A DNA stretch of 64,000 bases, from assembly GCA_036346355.1 (NCBI GenBank), contig CM070577.1, forward strand, positions 80,188,509 through 80,252,508. The letters run 5' to 3'. Below are positions 43,632 to 55,540 of the stretch, in pieces. Numbering within the stretch: position 1 is the stretch's first letter; every line of letters starts with the position of its first letter. Made by a program: the position numbers and the translations under genes. Below the pieces are notes generated by a model. The model saw only the letters and a list, made by a program, of their open reading frames with translations, made no database searches and was not told the DNA's origin. The DNA is from Rhipidocladum racemiflorum (Eukaryota > Streptophyta > Magnoliopsida > Poales > Poaceae).

Positions 43632-46599
43632 ACTTGGAGAGGACTCCTAGTGCGCCTTTGCGGTATAGGTCGCCTTCAATCAGTCTGTACTGAGAAGACT
43701 GCCTTGTAAGCCCGGAATGCTCGGCTTCTTCCTCGGGCAATGTCTCATGCGCGAGGTATTGGACAAATGGCGTCATCCAACTCGCGCTTTGCTCGAGGAG
43801 AGAGATTGTACCGCCTGTCTCTGGTGCCTCCTCTACAGAGGGAATGGAGGGCTTGTACAAGTGCTCAACGAGCACCCCTGTCGGAGCGGTAGTTTGGGAG
43901 GAACCGACCTTTGATAATTGGTCGGCCAGGGTATTGTCCTTCCTAGGGATGTAGAGTACCTCGAAATTCTTGAAGTACTTCTCCATCTTCCTTACTTCGA
44001 CCAGGTAAAGCGCCATTGATGTATCGGAACACTGATACTCCTTATTTATCGAGTTTACGACCAACTGCGAATCGCCCTTCACAGTTAGTCGTTGGACTCC
44101 GAGTGATCTGCATGCTCGTAGTCCGGCCAAGAGGCCCTCATATTACGCTGCATTGTTGGAGGCAGCAAAGTGCAGCTGAATGGCGTATTGTAACTTCTCT
44201 CCTTCTGGGAAAAACAGTACAACACCAGCCCCCGAGTGTTCGTATGCTCGGGACCCGTCGAAATACATAATCCAGTGATTTTCCCTAGACCTGGCAGGCT
44301 CGTTCGTTGACAGAGCTGGAGCCAACCATTCTGCCACAAAGTCTGCCAGGACCTGGGATTTGATCGCTGTGCGAGCTGAAAATATTATTTCGAACTCGGC
44401 AAGATCCATGGCCCACTTTGCTATATGACCACTGGCGTCTTGGTTTTTCAAGATCTCCCTGAGCGGGAAGCTGGTCGGGATTACAATCTTGTGTGCTTGG
44501 AAGTAATGGTGTAGCTTTAAGGAAGCCATTAGTAGTGAGTACAAGAGTTTCTGGACCTTAGGGTAACGCTCCTTTAGTCCATGTAGTACTTCAATAACAT
44601 AGTAGATGGGTCGTTGGACCCCATCCCTTTCAACCGCTAATACCGCGCTTACAGCTTGCGGGGTGGCCGCTAGGTATAATAGCAAGTTTTCCTCTGTTTT
44701 GGGGGTGACCAGGATGGGTGACTTGGACAGGTATTGCTTTAGTTCCTCAAAGGAATGATTAGCTTCCTTCGTCCATGAGAAACCGTCGTGTTTGCGCAGG
44801 GCTTTGAAGAAGGGTAACCCTCGCTCACCTAGCCGAGAAATAAAACGGCTCAAAGCGGCCATCCGACCGGTCAAGGCCTGTACCTCCTTCACGCATGTGG
44901 GTGGTCTCATGTTTTCAATGGCTTCAATTTTCTCTGGATTTGCCCCGACGCCCTGCGGACCGACCATGTAGCCGAGCACCTTGCCGTCTTTTACACCGAA
45001 AACACATTTTTCTGGGTTCAATTTTATTCGATGCTTATTGAGATTACAAAATGTTTCCTCTAGGTCGGTGACATGATTTGGAGCGAGCTTGCTCTTAACA
45101 ACTATGTCGTCTACATAGACCTCTAGGTTCCGGCCTATTTGATCCGTAAAGGTTTTCTGCATGAGGCGCTGAAAAGTTGCTCCAGCGTTTCTCAGACCGA
45201 AGGACATGGTCGTGTAGCAGAATGTCCCAAACGAGATGATAAAGGAGGTCTTCCCTTCGTCTTCACAGGATATGCTGATCTGATGATATCCTGAATAAGC
45301 ATCCAGGAAGCTCATAACTTGTGACTCCGCCGTCGCATCGACCAACTGGTCTATGTGAGGTAGCGGGTAGTTGTCCTTTGGGCACGCGGCGTTTAGGCCC
45401 GTGTGGTCGACACACATGCGCCACTTGCCTCCTTTCTTCTTGATTATGACTGGGTTGGCCAGCCACTCCGAGTGCTCGACCTCTCTGATGAAGCCGGCTT
45501 TAAGGAGTTTCTCGAGTTCTTCCCAGATGATCGCTTGTTTTTCTGGGGAGAATCGTCTGAGTTTTTGTCGCACTGGTTTTTTATCAGGCTGAACTGCTAG
45601 CCTATGCTCGATCACCTCCCTTGGGACTCCAGGCATGTCGGATGATTCCCAGGCGAACGTATCCGGATTTGCTCAGAGAAAGGTGATGAGCTCGAGTTCC
45701 TATTTGGGATCTAAGGAAGATCCCAAATGCATGACCTTGGCGGGTTCCGACTCGCTGAGCGGAATAGTCTTGGTCTCTCCTTCAGGCTGGAGGGAAACTT
45801 TGGGCTGGGAGTGCTTCGGCTCTTGGTCGGGGCCGCGTGTAGGCAGTTGTCCGACCATGTCCAATGCCCTCTCATCGCAACTTAACGCGGACTTATGGCT
45901 CTCCCTTACGGTTATGACCCCATTGGGTCTAGGAACCTTTTGGCATTGGTACGCATGGTGCGTGGCGGCCATGAATTTGGCCAAAGCTGGTCTGCCGAGA
46001 ATGGCATTGTAGGCTGATTCGAAGTCGACCACCTCAAAGGTGATCAATTCTGTACGGAAGTTGCTCGGACTGCCAAAGGTGACGGGCAGAACGACCTGGC
46101 CCAAAGGCTTGATCGAGGTGCCCAGGACTATCCCAAAGAAGGGAACCGCTATGCTTTTGATCTTGGAGTGAGGGATCTGCATCTCGTCAAAAACCTTGGC
46201 GGAAATTAAATCCAGGGAGCTTCCGGAATCTATGAGGACCCGGCCAACGACAGTGTTGCTGATGGTTGGGCTCACAACCATCGGAAGCTTATGTGGTTTG
46301 GTCATTCCAAGGGGACAATCATCCTTGGAGAACATAAGGGATAGCTCGGACCACTTGAGCTCTTGTACAGGAGGTTTTCCCTGGGTAACATGGTGTACCT
46401 CCCGCGCGGCATCCTTCAAATCTCGTCGAGATCTGTAGGCGGAGGAGCCCCCGAAGATAACCGCGATGTGGTTCTGGGGTTCTTGATATTCCATGTCCTC
46501 GTCCTCGTCCTTATCCTCGACGGGTTGTTTGCCTTTGCTATTTTCTCTCTGTACTGGGAACGACGGCATGGGACCTTTGCCGTTGTAGAATTGCTCCAA
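43588..46599 (-). pseudogene. Tat-2 protease, RT and dual RNase H polyprotein (one frame, three stops)
   Basis: A run of 1004 codons in a single frame. Protease: RVLIDSGSSLDLISAKVFDE with intact DSG, and YNAILGRPALAKFMAATHHA. RT: WRMCVDHTGLNAACPKDNYP, FCYTTMSFGLRNAGATFQRL and LEVYVDDIVVKS. First RNase H: LLYLAATPQAVSAVLAVERD and YPKVQKLLYSLLMA. The second RNase H starts MYFDGSRAYEHSGAGVVLFF and continues LKGDSQ-like LTVKGDSQLVVNSINKEYQ and IPRKDNTLADQLSK. Three in-frame stops interrupt: TAG at 45700-45702, TGA near 45673 and TAA at 44143-44145. The RT segment 44143-45636 alone is open for 497 codons. A second RNase H is a Tat-lineage hallmark. Confidence 0.93.
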
Positions 46600-46614
46600 G
46601 CGATAGGTCCATGT

Positions 46615-48476
46615 TTAGCAATTCCGTAAATCATGCCCGTATGCCTGATGGAGCGGACAGTAGAGGCCGCCCTGTTGCTCTGCTGGGTCGCCTCGATCGT
46701 GGGGCCGGTTCTGTTGTCCTCTGCCCCGAGCATTGAACCCCCGGCGCTGCGGCTGGGATGCTCGGGGCTGTTGCTGCTCTACCGCAGTGACTATGCCTGG
46801 CGAGGGTTGTTTCTTCTTCTTCTTCTTGATCGTTTTGTCCACAGAATTCGAGCCTTTTTTGCTGGCGGAGGTTTCCAATCCGGGCTTTTCTTCCACGGGA
46901 CGGCCTCATCGGCATTGGCATACCTGTCGGCCATGCGGAAGAGCTCGTTGGCTGTTAGGTCTGGATGGATTTCCAGGTCCTGCGTGAAACGCACGTCTCG
47001 CACCTCGAACTTGAAAGCCCGGACAACGGCCTCGTCCGATATGTTCGGGATCGAATTTCGGACTTGGATGAATCTCTGGAAAAACTGTCGTAGGGTCTCA
47101 CCTTCCGTTTGAATCAGGCGCTCAAGGTCGCGCTCTTTACCCGGGCGAATGTAGCAGCTCTGGAAATTTGCACGGAGTGCTACACTGAGCTGGCCCCAAG
47201 ATCGTATGGACCCTTCTTTTTGGTTGAAGAGCCAAGTGCGAGCAGCCCCATCTAGGACCGTTGGGAGATAGTTCGCCATCACCCCCTCATCGCCTCCGGC
47301 AGCCAGGATAGCGGTGGTATAGATTGAGAGAAATTCGTTTGGGTTCTGGGTCCCGTTGAATCTCTCAATATGCCCAGGCTTAAACTTGTTCGGCCACGTG
47401 ATGCTCCGAAGAGAGCTCGTGAAGGCCTGACAACCAAAGCTCGGGGTCTCACGGTGGTATCCTCGGTCATGAAGGTCTTTACGAGCATCCCGCGTCCATC
47501 GCCCCACGCGCGAGCCAAGCCGGGAGAAGACTTCGCGAGGACGGTGTGCTGACAACCGTTCGGTCGTGGAGCGTTCGGAACGCTCGTAATCCGGGTAGAT
47601 GTAAGCATGTCGTTCCGAGGTAGCTCGGGAGTTGCTCCGAGGTTTCTCGTGGACCGGATTAGCTGTCTAGGGCATTCTCCGAGCATGGCTCCGAGATTCA
47701 TCCCTATGCGGCGGACGGGAGTATGCCCTCGACGGTCCTGGGAAACACTCCAGGCATCCTGGTCGCGAGGAGGATCCGAGACCTTCAGGTAGGCGACAAG
47801 CCTCTCTAGATCCTCGGCTACGACCATGCCTACGGCCTCTAAGTCCAGTTGATCGGGGAAGTTGCGGAGGTCGCGCACGACTGCCGCCAAAGCCTGCAGA
47901 CGTTCTCGGTTCTGGCGGACGGGTGGCGGAGAGCTCCGGTGGCGTTCTGGAACGCGATCGGGGGTACGACACTCACGAGAGTTTCCCCAGGAGGAGTTTC
48001 TTTCCCTGGAAACCCGCCTCTCTCTCGCTTGGTGGTGTATGCTCGCAATGGTCTTACCCAAGGACGCTTCCAGGTGGTGCTTGGCCGCTTCATAGCGGTC
48101 GCGCTTAGCAGCCCCTAAGGATTCCACCTTGGGCTCGACACGGCTCTGACCATGTTAACATGGCGAGAATGAGACGGCGTGAGGGGACATCATCGTATCT
48201 CCTTGGGGCCATTTGTCTCACAGTCGAACTCGATGTGGTCCGGTATGTCAAGGCCATCATAGAGTCTGCCATAGTCATCCTCGTCGTCACTGAGGGCAAT
48301 GCATGGAGAATGGAGGGCCTGTTCTCGTGCTCCGGATTCCGGGGTAAAGCTCCCAGATTCGGTATGGCCTGCGGGATCGGTCACACTGGCCACGCGCCGT
48401 CGCCGGCGTAGTACATGTCATCATCATCAACGTCGTTGAAGGCACAGAGACTCCGATTATCTCCCGAATTCGACAT
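46615..48476 (-). pseudogene. Tat-2 gag, frameshifted
   Basis: The N-terminus starts at ATG 48476 (MSNSGDNRSLCAFNDVDDDD) and shifts frame; acidic ALSDDEDDYGRLYDGLDIPD follows. The arginine-rich stretch 47279-48127 leads, in another frame, to the gag core (46791-47500): FKPGHIERFNGTQNPNEFLS, AARTWLFNQKEGSIRSWGQL, GETLRQFFQRFIQVRNSIPN and LTANELFRMADRYANADEAV. A zinc-knuckle-like YCPLHQAYGHDLRNC ends it near 46630. At least three frameshifts are present. It is the particle-forming protein. Confidence 0.85.
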
Positions 48477-48514
48477 CCTCGAGGATCCCAATTCGCATGG
48501 GAATCACACTGTCG

Positions 48515-48533
48515 GTCCCCACGAACGGCGCTA
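48515..48533 (-). other. Tat-2 primer-binding site
   Basis: On the minus strand AGCGCCGTTCGTGGGGAC lies two bases after the 5' LTR. It resembles the TGGCGCCGT type of primer site with one mismatch. Confidence 0.65.
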
Positions 48534-48535
48534 GC

Positions 48536-49161
48536 TATCGACGATTGGAGAATGGGCTCCTGCCGAGCTTACTTGTTGAATGAGGGATCAACAGGGGCCC
48601 CTTCGTACGAGCAAGGGGGAACGTCCGAGCAATGCCAAGACGGGAGAAACACGCAGTGTTTATCCTGGTTTGGGCCTCTCACTGCCGAGATAACAGCCCT
48701 ACTCCAGTGTATTGTGTTTATGTTTTGTCAAAAAGTCCCTCTTACAGGTGTTTTCGGGGGGATTAAATGCAGAAGCTCATGTCGTACAAAAGGTAACTAC
48801 CCCCTAGATTTACGCCATGCGTCCATATTCGTAATGCCCATGATTCAGAGCCCTTGATCTGCGCGTTATTTTGAATTTCCGGTGCACCTGCCCTTGATCT
48901 CCGGCGGATTGGCTGCCAATTTCCTTTCTAATGGTTTGACCGAGTCCCCCGACCATTCATCCGGGCATCCGCGTGGTCTTCACGAGCATGGTTGCTCATG
49001 GTCTCCCGGTATGGTCGTGGGTGAACGGGTAGGCACGTATGCTCGGGCGTTGTGTTGTTCGGACGCTCTCCTGAGCATCTTACGATGGTGCCGTATGATC
49101 GGTACCTTCAAGACCTTCTGGGGGTACAATGGTCTTTTTAGCGAATAGTCAATCCCTGACA
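48536..49161 (-). repeat. Tat-2 5' LTR (right copy)
   Basis: Matches 37942-38521. Its left end reads TATCGACGATTGG, so the terminal TG has become TA. The other end, CCTGACA, is followed by CAATG. Confidence 0.93.
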
Positions 49162-49166
49162 CAATG

Positions 49167-50378
49167 TAATTAAGGTAATGACACAAGTTAGGAGTATAAC
49201 TACCATGACCCACAATGTAGCAACTTTACAGAAATTAAACGCATGCATAATAGTTTGATTAAAATAAACTAGACTTTGTAAAGTATGGGATTAACATGTT
49301 CAAAGGATGGTGCTTACCTTGCTTGTTGAATAATTCGTCTTGTCATGGTTGATCGGAGTACCAACCACATCATGTAGTCCTGGACTTCTCACATAGTCCC
49401 ACGATTCGCGTGCACACACCAACGTCAACATACATACAAGCAAACAATCCGAATTTACTATTCTTCGATACAAACAACATACATACATGCATTATACAAA
49501 GTCATGCATATGAGAATGATGCATGCGGGGATGATGCATAAGAAAATGATGCAAGAGCCAAGGGAAACCTAGGGTCTATCCTAAAGCGTAACTTTTTGAT
49601 TTCTGGGTATAAGTTATTTCCATCTATTGAATTCAAGAAACTAAACTTACATTTGCTTCTAAAATAAATTTCGAATTCGAGAGGCTAAAGTTACTAGCTC
49701 ATTTAAGCATAATACTAAGTTTCCAAATGGAGCTATATGAGGACCAAATGAACTTAAGGGTGTAGCATAAAGATAGTCATTATAGTGTTCTAACTTAGGG
49801 TCAGGCTAAGGTGACAATTTAGTTTCTCAATCGCACAATTGCCCGATAACTATAACACCTCAATTGATCATCGGAGTATTATGTATTCAACATCCTTCAT
49901 TAACCACCAAGCCAGCTTGAAAGTAATAATCCTACATATTTAACATATAATACATATTCAAGCGGCACTAATAATTTTCGTATGTGATCCAACAATTTAT
50001 CCAATTGAATATCTTGTCATCTACCATTCAATCAAGCATGTTATTTCTTATTGTTATTCCTCATCGTCTAAGATACATGTAAGAGATAACAAGTTATGAT
50101 CCATTTAGTTATATGCTACCACACAATTAAGATGTAACAGCTAGTTATATCCAATCATGAACCATTGGAAAAATTTTACAGCAAACATGCATGTATATGC
50201 GATGAGTATGAAAATGAGATGACATGCGTAACAAATAAATTCGTGTATGTCAAAATGCAATCGGCACTAGCGTTAAACATGCATCGCCGAATCTAAAGAA
50301 CTCCCGAAAAATCCCCAACATTGCACGCACATAAAACCCGGGTCTACCGCCACCATCTAGTTCCTATTATTTTTTTCG
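49167..50378 (-). mobile_element. Old Tekay-like LTR (minus), third segment
   Basis: AT-rich noncoding sequence between Tat-2 and solo LTR-3. No gene or tandem repeat is seen. Near 50285-50320 on the minus strand, GGGATTTTTCGGGAGTTC suggests LTR sequence. Assignment to the same old LTR rests mainly on continuity around the insertions. Confidence 0.4.
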
Positions 50379-50383
50379 TCTTC

Positions 50384-51280
50384 TGTCTGCGTAAGAGCCA
50401 ACAAACACCTCCGGATCGGGTGTATATGAAGTTCGAACAGGGGGCTTTCGTGGAGATCGCTCGAAAGATGAAGGAAAGGAATCAATGGCGAAGCTTGCAA
50501 GGGGACGCTTGGGTTTACCCAGGTTCGGGCCCTCCTCACGAGTAATAGCCCTAGTCCTGTTTATCTGTTCTTGCTTGTGTTCTTGGGGGAAACTGAAACA
50601 ATCCCAACAGACGGAACGGCTCTTCAGAGGTTGAAGAACCAAACCGAACCCCTCGACCTCCTCTCTCTCATGCACCCTAGCTTCCTTTTATACTTGGGCT
50701 GGCTGGGGCGCATGGGAGCTTACATCAGTGTACCACACTCATTACACTGCCATACTGCATTTAATGCATCTGTCACTATTCTTGCGTTGCACTTAATGCT
50801 CGACATAGCCGACTTCACCGGCCTCGGGCCAGCGTGCTGGCTCGGCCCTTCGCCGCCAGGGGGGATTTCGCCGTGACGTCACCCGTAATAAATGCGCGTG
50901 TTGGGAACATGCGCCGTCACACTGTGGCCTTCATTACCCCATTTAATGTGCACGATACGCATTAAATGCTTTTGATCCTCTGTGTGGTGGCACAGACCAC
51001 TAGGTGGCCTTGGGAGCTGAGCGCCGGCGTTGTAGCCTGGACGCCACCTGTCCGCTGGGCGACCATCTTGCTGACCGCCAGCGGTGTGGCCTGGACGCCA
51101 CCTGTCCGCTGGGCGACCATCTTGCTGACCGCCAGCGGCGTGGCCTGGGCGCCACCTGTCCGCTGTGCGACCACCTTGCTGACCGCCAGCGGCGTGGCCT
51201 GGACGCTACCTGTCCACTGGGCGACCACCTTGCACCCTTACTGCGGTGAAGTGGACACCCTGGTGTAGAATACACCGACA
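50384..51280 (-). mobile_element. Solo LTR-3, 897 bp, gypsy type
   Basis: Bounded by TGTCTGCGTAAGAGCC and GTAGAATACACCGACA with the perfect duplication TCTTC (50379-50383 and 51281-51285). On the minus strand GTATAAAAGG (near 50686-50695) is a TATA box. Downstream, AAGAACACAAGC, AGGACTAGGGCTATTA and GCCCGAACCTGGG closely parallel the Tat-1 LTR downstream of its own promoter (AAGAACACAGGACTAGGGTA). Orientation is therefore minus and the family is related to Tat-type LTRs. Confidence 0.88.
51029..51234. repeat. 54 bp minisatellite inside solo LTR-3
   Basis: Four units with GCCTGG at 51035, 51089, 51143 and 51197, each carrying ACGCCACCTGTCCGCTGGGC or a close variant. Open frames across it are due to the period of 54, a multiple of three. 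Confidence 0.95.
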
Positions 51281-51285
51281 TCTTC

Positions 51286-52780
51286 AGGAAGCTATATTTA
51301 TGTATTTTAGTGTTTTTAGTTTCAAATTCAAGAAGCTAAGATTGTTTGGATTAATAGAGTTGAAACTTTAATAAAAGCATTCGTGTGAATAGTACTTAGC
51401 TTTAAGCATGTTTTGCACAAAAGTTGATTTACATGAGTTGGGTTTATAGGATAATACTAGTGGTTATATCTACATGGTTATATGGTGATTCTAGTGACAC
51501 AAAACATTTTGTCCTAAGGTTCATTAAACCTAACTATTCAGATGCCACGACATTGATAACCATAATACTTAGGCTTATTGTTCTAGCAGGATTTAGTTGC
51601 AAAGCAAGTTGTTAAGTAAATATTTTTTTCATATCATGGTAGTACAAATATTATAGAGTGGTTTTGAGCTATCCTCCCTAATTTTTACATATAGGCGCGA
51701 TATTATACGGGTGGCCAAAAATACTTAAGCGTTTCTAATACTCACGTGCTAACAGTTTGGTTTCCATCTTACGATTGTGGTTGCACCTTAATATATTATC
51801 TAATCATTCTTTAGGCACTATTAAGGAATGTCTCTAAGAGTGTTTTAAAGTTGGTTTCACTACATTTATTTTTATTTGCGACGTTTTTCACAACAAGAGC
51901 ATTAGGGCCTTTAATAGATTAATTTCTACATTGCATGCATGTGATTTATTTTTGCATAGACAGGAAGTGTACCACTTTTCAAGGTCCTAGGATTTGGTTC
52001 CATCCAATTTCGAGTTTGTTTACTGGAAGTTACAACAATTTTAACCATTATAGAATTGAAACTTCGGCGATCAGACAATTAATGCATATCATTGTGAAAC
52101 TTAAATATTTTTGTATATTTAGAATCCTTATGAACCCAGGAACATAGCTGAACTAGATTTACCAAATTTCGTATTCATTTGGTCCATATTTTAACTAGTT
52201 GAATTTGCATGCAAGAAAGGCATTATATAATAATTTTCTTCACTCAAACTGAGTTCTTCCTTAGATGTTTTGCAAAAATGGGACATCTAGGACCCCAGAA
52301 ATATGTGATAATTACTTTATGATTTTTGGATTCATAGTTTACATAGTTTCTTCATAATGCATAAAAGGGACTTTAAGTAAACTTGACTAAACAATTTAAA
52401 TCTATATGGAACTCAGCTGTTTTTATTGCATAATCTGAATGCTTGAGTTTTAACAGAAATTTAGAAATTTATTTCACTTCATTTGGACCTTCCTAGTAGA
52501 AGTTATAAAGGAATGAATTATAATAGAGCAAAAATAAAAATAAAAATTGGGCTTAATGAGGACTTGACCCCACTATCTGTTGAAATCAAGTGGCAGAGCT
52601 CTACCTCTACACCAGCGCATGGCTTGCGAAGAGGAAACATACCAATCTACTTGAGGTCAATACAAGAGGCAACTAAGAATAAAAAAGAAAAAAAATTGCA
52701 ACAGGAATGGCTAGATTGGGAATCAATCTCACGAGCTGGTGCTAGATCATATGTGTGCTCTAAATTTCAATATTGAACTA
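51286..52780 (-). mobile_element. AT-rich region, probable U3 side of the old Tekay-like LTR
   Basis: Noncoding with no gene seen. It continues the sequence interrupted by solo LTR-3. The far end of the old LTR could not be located; by comparison with the 3.4 kb Tekay LTR it should fall somewhere near 52000. Confidence 0.35.
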
Positions 52781-52951
52781 GTTGAACTAAGGTACCAGAG
52801 TGGAGCCAGGCTGAGTGGATGCAAGGAGATGCTGTTTGGTTGATTGTATGAGCTGGTGCAGGCTGGCAAGAGATGTTGTTTGGTTGATTGTATGAGCTGG
52901 TGCAGGCTGGCAAGAGATGCTGTTTGGTTGATTGTATGAGCTAGTGCCATT
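52781..52951 (+). repeat. 44 bp subterminal tandem repeat
   Basis: Three units begin GAGATG at 52826, 52870 and 52914, each with CTGTTTGGTTGATTGTATGA and, in the first two, GCTGGTGCAGGCTGG. GGAGCCAGGCTGAGTGG precedes them. Related words in the opposite orientation occur at 55540-55640, so this may be one end of a non-autonomous DNA transposon. Confidence 0.8.
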
Positions 52952-53851
52952 CAAGCCAAGTAAATAATCTGAAAATAATTGAACCAAAAAGAAAAGATTC
53001 ACTCCACTTATCTCAATATATCATGAAACGAATGTGAGTGCCAAGATGAGATGGCCACATAACAAAACACTTTGGTTTGAGAAATCATCAACACTAGAAT
53101 CATATATCTCACTGCTTGGAAAAGAATCTTGTGATCTAGGCATGACCGCTTCCATGTTGCACAATATCACTCGGCACAACAACATATACTACACTCCTTT
53201 TTCGTCAACATTACAAAGACCAACACTGGCAATGAAATGTGATGTAAATATGTTAACTACTAAAATGGAATGGTCGAGACATTTAGTTAAGATAAACACC
53301 AGCACTCAAGGTTGCCTTCTCAGCAGGTTTGCCAGGGATACGGCTAGGACAGTAACCAAGCAACAGAAATCAACAAGAACAGGCTCATCATCCATCACAG
53401 CCACAACACAATACGGCTAGTAGCATGCAAAAACACATTTAAATCTAATGAATGGCGCCACCAACCAATTCCAGAATAGAAGTAATACTTTTCTATTCCA
53501 TCCAAAATGCAACAAATCTTTATAAGAGAAAGTTCCATAGCCACATCACAGTGTTATAAAAGTTCCATAGCAACATAAATGAATCATCATCAGATCACAG
53601 TTATCACAAAATGGCTGCCAAACCACAGAAAAACTAGAGCAGATTTCCTTGAAAGAAGAAAATATATAAACCATTCATTTGCCATGCTAACAACACAAGT
53701 AGATACCAAAACACGTACTGGGATACAATATGATCCTGTATTGAGTCCCGCCCAGAAACACATGAAGCCAGCATATGAACTCTTGCTGACTTGTACAACG
53801 ATCACCCAGGAAAGGATACAGGGTCGCATCAAGGCTAACAATGAACTGCTA
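52952..53851. other. Region downstream of the KH-gene fragment
   Basis: No gene is recognised. The part from about 53400 to 53851 could be the 3' UTR of the KH-gene fragment on the minus strand. The short open frame 53034-53420 shows no domain. Confidence 0.35.
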
Positions 53852-54316
53852 CTAGTATCGGTAAGTTGACCCATACCCGCCGAGACCTGAAGACGAATAT
53901 CCACTCTCATCCATCCTAGAATAAGATGGTAACAACGATGATGGATAGGTGGAGCTGCCATACTGTGAGTAGCTCGGCCTATATACTGGATCTAATCCTG
54001 CATAGCTGATCCTGACAGGTTCTCTGTGTGCAGCCAAGGAGTCCTGAAGAAAGATGGCAGGATATCAGAGTATTTATAGTCGAAAGTCTAAAACTTTAAG
54101 GAATATATGATGTGATATTTACCTGGATAAGCTGTTGGGCAGCTTGTACCTGAGAGGATGTCCCTTTATTTCAACAGTTATATCATCAGGGCTCCCCAAA
54201 CTCTCTTGAATTGTGACGGCAGCGCCACTATTAGCCCGAATATATGCAATGTTTGCTCCTTTGACTCCTATGATATCTTCTGCATAGGTAAGTGGGATTT
54301 GCATGGTTTGAGTTAT
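53852..54316 (-). pseudogene. KH-domain RNA-binding protein, last two exons
   Basis: The exon at 54123-54316 starts after ATGCAG with ITQTMQIPLTYAEDIIGVKG, then ANIAYIRANSGAAVTIQESL and DDITVEIKG, a KH fold with the GxxG-type loop. A GT-AG intron (54044-54122, 79 bp) follows, and then the exon 53852-54043 with DSLAAHREPVRISYAGLDP, a Tyr/Ser-rich tail and TAG. This resembles the C-terminal KH domain and tail of FLK/PEPPER-type proteins, which regulate RNA processing in flowering control. One base is missing near 54165, after EIKG: the frame needed for QVQAAQQLIQ is offset. The upstream KH domains are absent, so this is a fragment and not a working gene. Confidence 0.8.
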
Positions 54317-54957
54317 CTGCATATTTAGAAGCAAAAAAAAAAAAAAAAAGGCTATTCTAGAAGAATGCAGAAAGCATTATGAATAATCAACAAAATCAAT
54401 GATTCGCTATTGATAAGCTCAACTGCAAGGTACCAATAACACCGACACTCATATCTGCAAAGAAATCTTCAGATTTGTAACACCGACACTCATAGCATTT
54501 CATATGGACAAATAAATGAATGGAACTCTTTTAAAAGGAAGGTCTCGGCTGCCATTTCTTCTCTTGATGGTGATAACTATCTACCTCTGTGGGTGAAAAA
54601 GAGTTGGAGAAGCGGTACTATGTTTCTTTTTTTGGGCTAACAACGCCTACGAATTGGTAGAAATAAATCAAATATCCTTCTAACAGAAAGACAATTGGTA
54701 CTTTTAAATTGAAGCTTCCTGGATTAAATGGAATTTATCCGCAAATTTCCAATTGGTCTACTGGATGAACGAACTAAATAAAAATCAGAACAGAGTTCAA
54801 GAATTGAGAGCTCAGTTCTCTGCAATTCACAAACCACAACCCATCTTGTGCAACAGGGGCGTCCTAAATCACAGCTGCATTGTTCCAACTCCTGCCATAC
54901 CATCGCATTTATCACATAACTTCCAAACACGATCGACCACAAGATTATTCCAAGAAT
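54317..54957. other. Noncoding stretch upstream of the KH exons
   Basis: AT-rich, with an A tract at 54332-54349. It should contain an intron of the KH fragment on the minus strand. The word ACACCGACACTCATA occurs twice (54438-54452 and 54480-54494). No exon recognised. Confidence 0.4.
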
Positions 54958-55540
54958 TCAAGCCTGATACGAACTAGATCTAATAATCGCCAAAAAAATG
55001 CTTGCAAGACACACCTTCCAAGCAGAGACGACGGATCTATACCTTCCTAGCAGAGACGAAGGAGATCGGGGGCGCGTAGGAGGTCGGGGACGGGCTGAGC
55101 CGGCCGGCTGGAGGCGCGCGGTGGTCGAGGGAGAACAGGGACGAGGGAGACCGGGGGCGCCGGAGACCGGGCGGAGACGAACGACTGGAGGGGCGCGGGG
55201 TTCGAAGATGGGCGAAGATGGCCGGCTGGAGGCGCGGGAGACCGAGGATTGGAGGGGCGCGGGAGACCGGAAGCTGGAGGCGCGTGGGGGACGAGGGGGA
55301 CCGGGGAGGAGGGAGACCGGTGGCACGGCGGCGTGGAGGAAACAGATCTGAGGAGCGAGCGCCATGAGCAGCGGTGGGAGGATTCCTCAGATCTGAGCCA
55401 GGCGTGGAGGAGCGAGCGGAGCCAGGCACCGGGGATTCGGCGTGAGCAATTGCATCTAAGCGGAGCCAGGTCCGGCGGAAACGTCCAAACTTTTCGTTTC
55501 AGCGGGACCTGGCTCCGGGGGTAAGTTTGCATGTGGAGGG
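54958..55540 (-). other. GC-rich exon-like region
   Basis: On the minus strand ATG at 55365 opens 135 codons rich in Pro, Ser and Arg without a known domain. AGGAAGGTATAGATCC near 55045 could be a splice donor. The sequence is partly a degenerate minisatellite of GGAGGCGCGGGAGACCG type. It may be the first exon and leader joined to the KH fragment, or only GC-rich transposon filler. No function is claimed. Confidence 0.35.

Larger units (their letters stand above)
37942..49161 (-). mobile_element. Tat-2: full-length Tat-lineage Ty3/gypsy retrotransposon
   Basis: An 11.2 kb element flanked by the perfect duplication CAATG (37937-37941 and 49162-49166), with LTRs of 580 and 626 bp. On the minus strand it has gag, protease, RT, two RNase H domains and integrase. 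On the plus strand, between integrase and the 3' LTR, it has an intron-bearing gene. It is better preserved than Tat-1. The LTRs differ by roughly 5-6 percent by eye, mostly transitions, plus a length difference of about 46 bases. It inserted into the old Tekay-like LTR. Confidence 0.95.

Noticed and set aside
50966..51281. Repetitive open frames on both strands near 51000
   Set aside because: They are explained by the 54 bp minisatellite in solo LTR-3.
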